Source of the DNA: Tubiluchus corallicola
Lineage: Eukaryota > Priapulida > Priapulimorpha > Priapulimorphida > Tubiluchidae
Direction: 5' to 3'
NCBI GenBank assembly: GCA_030141605.1
Contig: JAQGDQ010000111.1
Location: 186,001-250,000 of the forward strand
DNA length: 64,000 nucleotides
Part shown: positions 62,898 through 64,000 of the stretch, in pieces
Position numbering within the stretch: position 1 is the first letter of the stretch
Layout: the number at the start of each line of letters is the position of its first letter
Notes under the pieces: generated by a model
Told to the model about the DNA's origin: nothing
Seen by the model: the letters and a program-made list of their open reading frames with translations, nothing else
Databases searched by the model: none
Position numbers and translations under genes: made by a program

Positions 62898-63367
62898 GAG
62901 TACCATTCAAAAATTTAGACGTGGAAAATTCACAAGTGGAAATCTTCACCACATATTAGTTATCAGTCTACAGACTGTTCTTTTAATGCATTTCCTTGTC
63001 GACCAGAGCAAAATAAGTAATGTGTCTGAAGTTGAGAAAGATCCAGAATTCCAAATTCGCGATCTTGCAAGATATTTGCGACTGACTCATTATTTTGTTG
63101 TTATTTATTTTCTTAGTTGTTGTGTTATAAATTTTCTTCTGGGTGTGGTGAAGGTTTCTGTGCTTGCTTATAAGTGTATTCAGCATGTTGTGTGTAACAA
63201 ATTCTAATTAAATGGATCATGCATGGAGCGAGATACTGTTTCACATACCGAGTTGAATCGATAATAATAATTGGGTCCATCGTACATCTATTAAAGGCAT
63301 GCAGTGAAGTAGTTGAATTGCTTTTTGTGGATATGTTTTGTTGTAACTCAGTTTTATGTGTAGATTA

Positions 63368-63373
63368 AATAAA
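63368..63373 (+). terminator. Candidate polyadenylation signal 1 (AATAAA)
   Basis: AATAAA 470 bp after the Jb stop, in TTAAATAAAATATC, followed by T/GT-rich sequence. Plausible 3' end for the Jb mRNA. Confidence 0.4.
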
Positions 63374-63516
63374 ATATCTGGCATAGTTTGTACGTGCCAG
63401 GCAGATGAGCATGTTTATTATTACATGTAAGTGCGACTTCGCTAATGTACAATGGACTGTATTTTGTTGGTAGTAGATGTTTGTTCTGCAAAATTTTATA
63501 AATGATAAATATTGTC

Positions 63517-63522
63517 AATAAA
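63517..63522 (+). terminator. Candidate polyadenylation signal 2 (AATAAA)
   Basis: AATAAA in TGTCAATAAATTC, 620 bp after the Jb stop. Alternative or stronger 3' end; the choice cannot be made from sequence. Confidence 0.4.
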
Positions 63523-64000
63523 TTCTAATCTAATCTGATGTATAACAGGTATAGATCATTCTAGCATCCTGCAGTATTTCGGCTATTGTTTAGTGTGTTT
63601 ATCAATTATTGTTCTAGATCAGTGTACTTAACCTATACGTGCCGGCATCCCCATGGGCGCGAGATATTGTTTTTGAGGGTGTGAGAATTTTCTTAAAGAC
63701 AGCATTTTCGTTTTGCTCTTCGTCATTTAGTGTTTCATAGTTTTTTTTTGTTTCAAGTTGTCAAGTCGTTGAATTTCTTTATACTTTGACTCTACATTCT
63801 TACAATCTTCATCTTTGTCCTTGTTTGGTTATGCATCAGTTTTGGCATAACCTTCTATGCAGATATACGTAGACGTGTGAAAGGTGATTATAAGTCTTCA
63901 GCACTGGAGGTGCAGTATGCAATTTAAAATTTCAGTGGGTGCCTGCATAAAAAATGTTAAGCTTCACTGTTCTAGATTATGTACACTTTTTGCTTTCTGA

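Larger units (their letters stand above)
62898..64000 (+). other. foxp: 3' UTR of the Jb isoform, then intron or flank
   Basis: No FoxP C-terminal exon (expected to resemble 'SPTLVKN...') was recognised. The first 500-600 bp are probably Jb 3' UTR, ending near the two AATAAA signals. For the Ja isoform the same DNA would be intron. A 90-residue open frame (to 63207) has no family match. Confidence 0.6.

Noticed and set aside
62898-63207. Open frame after Jb (DQSKISNVSEVEKDPEF...) considered as the FoxP C-terminal exon
   Set aside because: No similarity to FoxP C-termini and no phase-2 acceptor from Ja that I can justify. Treated as Jb 3' UTR.

Overview
The window is AT-rich eukaryotic DNA with long introns, many microsatellites and several small transposon relics. 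It carries one recognisable protein-coding gene, a plus-strand FoxP-subfamily forkhead transcription factor. Protein matches and splice-site logic identify it as a bilaterian animal gene. The single FoxP copy, the alternative forkhead exons and the repeat landscape suggest an invertebrate, possibly a marine deuterostome or lophotrochozoan. I cannot name the species.

Layout. Bases 1-24784 hold no exon I can support. They contain a decayed LINE (10.8-11.7 kb), a mariner-like MITE, minisatellites, a long triplet microsatellite and a promoter-like patch at 24.3-24.5 kb. Ten coding positions of FoxP follow. Exon A (24785-24979) is separated by a 27-kb intron from exons B to H (52003-58515), which encode the Gln-rich region, a C2H2 zinc finger, a leucine zipper, a Pro/Ser linker with a CtBP-like motif, and the start of the forkhead. 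The reading frame closes exactly across A-I (1368 nt = 456 codons).

The main discovery is at the 3' end. The forkhead is built from two successive pairs of tandemly duplicated exons. Ia (60971-61072) and Ib (61134-61235) both encode helix 1 to the dimer hinge. Ja (62481-62605) and Jb (62748-62897) both encode the recognition helix and wing. The Ja/Jb pair matches the known bilaterian FoxP / FOXP1 'exon 18/18b' alternative splicing. The Ia/Ib pair is an additional duplication that I do not know to be described. It swaps the residue at the domain-swap hinge (Leu versus Ala, FOXP2 A539), while Ja/Jb swaps a base-contacting residue (His versus Thr, FOXP2 H554). Up to four forkhead domains could come from one gene.

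The introns hold several same-orientation clusters of forkhead motifs (TGTTTAY) at 27.2, 46.1, 48.3 and 59.6 kb, two perfect 20-bp palindromes built from inverted forkhead cores, RFX X-boxes and six perfect CRE octamers. Together these suggest, without proving it, dense cis-regulation and possible autoregulation. Non-autonomous hAT elements with clean target duplications, a pre-miRNA-shaped hairpin and several long inverted repeats are also present. The FoxP N-terminus and the C-terminal exons of the Ja isoform were not found and probably lie outside the window.
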